64,000 nt of DNA, from positions 31,572,843-31,636,842 of the forward strand of contig NC_052350.1 in assembly GCF_009727055.1 (NCBI RefSeq). The letters are read 5' to 3'. Position 1 is the first letter of the stretch; every line of letters begins with the position of its first letter. Shown piece after piece: positions 60,601 to 64,000 of this stretch. The position numbers were made by a program, and so were the translations under genes. A model generated the notes under the pieces. It worked only from the letters and a program-made list of their open reading frames with translations. It searched no databases and was not told where the DNA came from. This DNA is from Benincasa hispida. Taxonomy: Eukaryota; Streptophyta; Magnoliopsida; Cucurbitales; Cucurbitaceae.

Positions 60601-62475
60601 TTTTCTTTTCAATAATTCAAGAATGTATGATATCATACCAGAGTTTCTCCTTGAAGGTATAGAGGTGCTAAAATTACCAACGATGAGGAACAAAGAAAGC
60701 TCAGGATAATAATCAAAGCAGAAAACCCTGTTTGGAAATTGGCTCTTTGTAGTCAATCCACTGTTTGAGTGTGCAGGGGGAAAAGATAATGTTGGCTCTT
60801 TACTGATCTCCATTTGCCGAATAGAACCATCTGATGCAACAATGAAGAAGGTACACCTGAAATATAGAGGTTGGACAACTTACACGTTGATCAAAAAATG
60901 AAACTAAAAATCCCAACTAAATACTACACAAGCCAGAACTTCTTTGTAGCCAATCTTGGATAATTGCTTACAAGTAAGATCTTTGAATATCAGAATCCTC
61001 CTTTGCAATCAGGCCTAATATAGGCAGAGAAACTTTTAATCGCCTCCCTGTAACTCTTGATATTTCTTCACCGTTTGATTTGATAAAATAAATTGTATCG
61101 GTATCATCAATGACTCCAAGAACATTGCAACTTTCGGACCAAGCTCCCACAGTGAATGAAGCAACATTGGTTTCTAATGCATGGGACAAATGAAAACAAT
61201 ACTAGTTTTATTTTCAACTGCTTATTCAACTATCCATTATTACTAATGAAAGACATCATCTGGTTTGGATTTGGAAATAGGTTCCAGAGAATAAAGTAAG
61301 ACAGGCATAGTAGCATAATAGCATAATACGTCTGGGAAAATTTTAAAAATTCAATTAAAATATGGAAATAAAATGGAAACAAATGAGAAAAGGAAAGAAT
61401 AAAAAAATAATAATAAAAAACCCGGAATAAACATAATCCTGGATGTACGTGGTGAGTAATTGAAAACTCATTTGCCAGTCCTTTACAAAGTAGATGACTG
61501 AAGCCGATTGAATTTGACAATTTCTAAAAGTAGTCACATGTCAAAAAGAAATTTGCAAGAAATTTTCAGAAGAAAAACAATACCCAAAAAAATGCCAAAT
61601 GGGTCCAAGTAGTCATCTTCCTTCCGCAATATCGTTATCTGATTTCCTGCAGCCACCGCCACATGTTCCCCACTTGGAGAAATAAATAACGATACCGATC
61701 TTCCTACTCTATGCGGTTGGTTATAACCAATCCATTTATCCTTGAGTCTGCCTGCCACGGCACGTATCAGGAGAGAAGTAAGAATTAATTCATAGAATGT
61801 CTCAAAAGAATGAACATCATCTAGAAACTCAGTCTTCACGTAACAATCAAGAATCAACATCTTGAATCCAAGTGAATTGAAGATCACAACCACTTACAAG
61901 ATACACATCCTTCAACAATAACTTTTGACTTCTATAGGTACCAACGTCAGATACAATGAACAACATCTTAATCAGTTCCAAAAACAACTCTTATTCATCT
62001 TAACTTGAATTGATCCCCTAAAGGCCGATAAGCAATCAAATAGGTGAATTGGAATAAATGAAAAGTAAAAGCTTTGGAAACTGATTACTCTACTCAAGCT
62101 CGCAATTCAATTGAGCAACATGCCAATATGTTGAGAGAAACATAAAATTACTGGTCTGAAAAAGAAAAAAAAAATCCATAGAAATGCAACATACCTCCAA
62201 TGCGAAACAAAGAGAGGAAGCTCCCTTTAGCACCCTCGTTTGCCTAAATGCAACACGAAGAAATACCCATATATGAATTTAAACAACAAAGAAATGCATT
62301 GCAGAAAAAGAAATGGAAGTTTAGAGAATTGAGCTTATAGACAGACTTCAAGTCAGGGAGAAAAGTTAGAAGAAAGGAGTTGAGTAGAGACCTGGTGAGG
62401 AGGATAGTTGGAACGGAACGGTCTTGAAGCGTGACGACGGGTTTCGTACAGTACTTTCAGTTGAGACTCCTCCAT
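45655..62475 (-). CDS. MIP2: MIP2, NBAS/Sec39-like subunit of the MAG2 (Dsl1/NRZ) ER tethering complex, 2,402 aa
   Basis: Twelve exons (minus strand, first to last): 62392-62475, 62195-62243, 61584-61751, 60972-61173, 60639-60856, 58757-59756, 57463-58436, 50686-50771, 50209-50568, 48731-49931, 48347-48612 and 45655-48255. All introns are GT-AG, the phases agree and the total is 7,209 nt. The start MEESQLKVLYETRRHASRPF and later blocks (GALNLLFKRH, SDNDWANMWRD, EFCRGLLKAGKF, AFDLCLSLTKKGHGSVWDL, GFALSHCDEESISELLHAWK) match plant MIP2, known to be about this long. The N-terminal ~350 residues form a beta-propeller-like Nbas_N region and the Sec39 part begins near residue 590. With MAG2, MIP1 and MIP3 it tethers COPI vesicles at the ER and aids seed-storage-protein export. 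Exon 7 uses the acceptor at 58437, not the CAG at 58425. Confidence 0.95.
51190..53075 (+). mobile_element. Copia remnant (gag start, RT, RNase H) inside MIP2 intron 7
   Basis: Gag: TIGLNGDNFLPWSQSVRMYI and GYITGEKTIPSPDDPQ at 51270-51410, then a deletion of the central polyprotein. From 51662 a 351-codon frame covers [72 protein letters not shown] and catalytic YVDDIILTGND (about 52530). RNase H pieces follow in broken frames to GYCSFL near 53070. No LTR is found. It lies antisense to MIP2. Compared with the copia at the left edge it keeps RT but lacks LTR and primer-binding site. Confidence 0.9.
51662..52717 (+). pseudogene. Copia reverse transcriptase frame, 351 aa
   Basis: This is the longest intact piece of the remnant above. 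The RT domain runs from about residue 85 to the end and includes both NAFLNGDL and YVDD blocks. The frame ends where RT should pass into the connection/RNase H part, so it is truncated. It is not a host gene: no splice sites or host domains are seen, and gag and RNase H fragments flank it. Confidence 0.88.
53049..53171. repeat. Fold-back and direct-repeat patch at a retroelement junction
   Basis: TACTTCGGGGTATTG (53049-53063) returns as its reverse complement at 53144-53158, 80 bp away. TACAATATAAACCTC stands at 53130-53144 and 53157-53171. The patch lies exactly between the copia RNase H end and the next LINE. Confidence 0.9.
53172..53905 (+). mobile_element. 5'-truncated LINE with zf-RVT end and A tail
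   Basis: The frame 53248-53748 reads LPSVCPLCNSASEDLQHLFF, CTFAEKCWWSFF, LWINMVKAVLSDIWFERNQR and ends with FSIQDIFLNWQAFIFPAP. A 3' UTR and A tail follow (53891-53905). It keeps only the last part of ORF2. Confidence 0.87.
53930..54157 (+). mobile_element. Small LINE fragment, interrupted
   Basis: At 54105-54155 one frame reads KGKAKMLWMNIVKAF, the same place in zf-RVT as KSRLLWINMVKAVL of the neighbouring LINE. It breaks off where a minus-strand LINE tail begins, so the latter probably inserted into it. Confidence 0.6.
54158..55331 (-). mobile_element. LINE 3' region on the minus strand with internal tandem duplication
   Basis: It starts with a T tract at 54158-54166. On the minus strand 55331-54930 encodes a zf-RVT stretch ([39 protein letters not shown]), and further on INANKAIPLELWFERNQRVF. 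The part near the 3' end is duplicated (see next entry). Confidence 0.8.
54201..54868 (-). repeat. Tandem duplication of a LINE 3' segment (about 320 bp units, 346-bp offset)
   Basis: 54201-54517 and 54547-54868 align over their length with numerous differences (e.g. TCTAACATGACTGGAGCAAA versus TCTAACATGATTGGAGCAAA). It is older than the near-identical duplication at 4085-4666. Confidence 0.85.
55490..57195 (+). mobile_element. 5'-truncated LINE (RT thumb to 3' end) in MIP2 intron 7
   Basis: ISFWQPVIDKVQDKLDKWRR, YNLSRGGRGTLCKSVLSNLP, FYWEGHNGGKMNHLIKWEKV, then ALLAKLGWRFLNEDKSLWTQ, then zf-RVT with CPLCMADSEELQHLFFNCSY and IWFERNQRVFHDKQTTW, ending FSIQDLSLNWRAIIFPDF. The 3' UTR holds the conserved block (57037-57090) and ends in (AAAT)n near 57180-57195. 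Stops interrupt the frame at 55813, 56058 and 56257. Confidence 0.88.
60425..60535 (-). mobile_element. LINE 3' tip in MIP2 intron 5
   Basis: On the minus strand: TACATCAATGAAATTGTTTC followed by TTATCCAAAAG and an A tract (T tract at 60442-60452 on plus). It has the form of the other LINE ends here but lacks their conserved 3' block, so it belongs to another subfamily. Confidence 0.65.
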
Positions 62476-62524
62476 GGCCAAATTTGTCTGCAGACCGGAG
62501 ATCGCAGACAATCAAAATGGGCAT
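62195..62524 (-). other. Candidate 49-codon uORF overlapping the MIP2 start out of frame
   Basis: An ATG at 62524 opens a frame that passes the MIP2 ATG in another frame, crosses intron 1 and stops at TAA in exon 2. By codon counting it is 49 codons long in the spliced transcript. Such an overlapping uORF would reduce MIP2 translation if used. Confidence 0.4.
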
Positions 62525-62770
62525 ACGGAACAATTTCTCTTGAACTTAGTCCATGTTGCGGAATTGCAACCGGCGGATCCGGGTGTGACCGGAAAGGAAA
62601 TTCGCAGGGAGAGGAGCGGCCGGCGACTGGGTAGTACGACGGAGAGAGGCGGAGGAGAGGGAAGCACGAGAGAAATAGGGACGGGGGAGATGGGGATCAC
62701 GGTTGCGTGCTTTTGTGCAGATTTTTCATTATTTTTGTGTAAAAAGATCAATAAGGATTTTTTATATAAA
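62476..62770 (-). promoter_or_regulatory. MIP2 leader and core promoter candidate
   Basis: The minus strand upstream of the ATG is CT-rich, as usual for plant leaders (62590-62700). TTTATATAAA at 62761-62770 is a TATA-box candidate about 290 bp before the ATG, with a GGGC-containing ATGGGCGA just upstream. The transcription start is therefore guessed to lie near 62730. Confidence 0.5.
62546..62554 (-). other. Candidate two-codon uORF in the MIP2 leader
   Basis: The minus strand reads ATG GAC TAA, 79 nt before the MIP2 start. It is only relevant if the transcript starts upstream, as the TATA candidate suggests. Confidence 0.45.
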
Positions 62771-62873
62771 TCGCCCATTTGGGAGGTTGAAATAAAAAAT
62801 GGTCCCAATGGAAAAAGTAATTGAAAGTGATCTTCTATGATATTATCCACATGTGATTTTATTGAGAAACATC

Positions 62874-63005
62874 CCACGTGTCTGCCACACCAAGAAATTC
62901 GATCCTTGATTACCCATCACTCGATCTCCGATGCATGGTCACTTGATACTCGGATCACTCGATACGTGTGCACTTCATACGTGGATACTTGACCATAGCC
63001 ACGTC
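62874..63005 (-). promoter_or_regulatory. Cluster of four ACGT-core motifs upstream of MIP2
   Basis: A perfect G-box CACGTG (62875-62880), TACGTGTG (62963-62970), TACGTGG (62978-62984) and CCACGTC (62999-63005) stand within 132 bp, 400-530 bp before the ATG. Such ACGT elements are bound by bZIP and bHLH factors and, as ABREs, mediate abscisic-acid response. That MIP2 is so regulated is inference. Confidence 0.45.
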
Positions 63006-63389
63006 ATACTCGATATTTGATTAATGTATACTTGATCATTTTGAACTTCTTGAATTCTTAACCCGTTTGAAGTCCATTGTTCCACCACTTCAACTCATTT
63101 CTCAAACTATTCTCTCTCGTCTTTTGATCTTATATCCCTCGACTACTGCACCTATACACTCGAAACTCTCTCGATTCTCTCTACATCGGGTAACATTCTT
63201 CTTTTTGTTTATATTTTGGCATCATTCATCTCTTTGTTTATTATATTATGGCATCATATTCCTCGATACTCGACCGATACGGTTTTCATAACTTGCACGT
63301 TAGGTTGGAGCTCGAATTTTTCGTTTTAATTTTATATTTTTTGTATTTCAGACCGTCTAGAGTTTAGGGTTTAAGTAGGATAAGTCATG
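63006..63389. other. Intergenic stretch with repeated TCGATACTC words
   Basis: No gene is recognised. The words ACTCGA(T) and GATACT recur from 62900 to 63280, so the stretch may be repeat-derived. Confidence 0.4.
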
Positions 63390-64000
63390 TGTTAGAATTA
63401 GTAAGCATACAACGCAAGAATTCAAGATCATTAAGCACTCTAATTCATTAATATTAGCATCAAAATCAGTAGATTCATGAAATAACAAAAAGGTTTCAGA
63501 AATACTTTTGATGAACTCCTTTTATTCCTCCAAAAGCTTGTGGACCACCAAAGAATATTTCCTACTATTCTCTAGAACCTTAGATTAAATTGTGGGATTA
63601 AAATGAATTGAATTGAGAGAAGAATGAGGAAGAACCCACTGAAAATTGAAGAACTCTTCTCCAACCCAAAACCTCACCCTAATCCACTCTGGCATGGCCT
63701 AATTTCTTAGCATTAAAGCTGAACTGTATTCCATTTCTTCATGCAAACAAATTACACGAGGGGTGGATAGCTCCTCCTTGGATATTCTTGGTGGAATTGT
63801 GACACAAAGTGGGAAACCCCACTTTAAATGAAAAAACCCAATTTTCAATTCAAAATCAATGATTTAAAATTGATTTAAAACCGATTATTTGAATATTCAC
63901 TAAAATTCAATTTTAATCTAATTTTTCAAAAATGAAATTAAAACAAAATTGATTTTCTAAATTTGAATCTTCACAAAATTCAAATTTTTAATTTTTAAAT
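63390..64000. repeat. Large LTR family, copy 4, cut by the window edge
   Basis: It starts at TGTTAGAATTAG and shares CATTAAGCACTCTAATTCA (63450) with copy 1 at 35923-35942. The TTCCTACTATTCTCT stretch near 63565 matches copy 3 near 43190. The remainder lies outside the window. Confidence 0.65.

Noticed and set aside
62431..62877. Open frames on both strands over the MIP2 leader as separate small genes
   Set aside because: They overlap the CT-rich leader and first exon of MIP2 and show no domain. Only the two uORF candidates on the MIP2 strand are kept.

Overview
This is a window of plant nuclear DNA: AT-rich, with spliced GT-AG genes, long introns full of transposable elements (TEs), and proteins that match land-plant families over their whole length. 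The TE types (Ty1/copia, a small gypsy-like family, L1-type LINEs, TRIMs, LTR insertions of about 1.8-2.0 kb) and the gene sequences suggest a eudicot. I lean towards a cucurbit, but that is an impression from recall and not shown by the sequence.

Two host genes converge tail to tail. On the + strand, 5307-32614 carries the last 15 exons of PIR/PIROGI (CYFIP/Sra1-type subunit of the SCAR/WAVE actin-regulating complex). The exons give 718 codons plus a stop, in phase throughout, and the N-terminal half lies off the left edge. On the - strand, 62475 down to 45655 carries a complete 12-exon MIP2 gene (MAG2-INTERACTING PROTEIN 2; NBAS/Sec39-like subunit of the plant Dsl1/NRZ ER-tethering complex) encoding 2,402 aa in phase. 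The pairing looks positional only: one gene acts in actin nucleation and the other in Golgi-to-ER traffic.

Layout: 1-2524, decayed copia element (-). 2530-4855, LINE remnant (+) with a recent 297-bp-period tandem duplication. 5307-32614, PIR exons. PIR's 11.9-kb third intron in the window holds LINE 3' ends, two opposed copies of a small gypsy-like element (7901-11711) and a nearly full-length LINE with target-site duplications (12125-18946). PIR's later introns hold LINE fragments, a TRIM, and an 821-bp tandem duplication whose junction is a pair of Tn5 mosaic ends, i.e. a library or assembly artefact. 32.8-45.6 kb is a gene-free zone of LTRs: a MITE, a short LTR with primer-binding site, three copies of one large LTR family (one a solo LTR with perfect 5-bp target-site duplication) and AT-rich filler. 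45.66-62.48 kb is MIP2, whose 6.7-kb seventh intron is a nest of copia and LINE remnants in both orientations. 62.48-63.39 kb is the MIP2 leader and promoter, with candidate uORFs and a cluster of ACGT motifs. From 63390 another copy of the large LTR family runs off the right edge.

I found no convincing new biological system. The most consequential observation is the adapter-bearing false duplication inside PIR. After it come the solo LTR and LINE with clear target-site duplications, a conserved 3' block shared by several LINE tails, and the candidate uORFs of MIP2.
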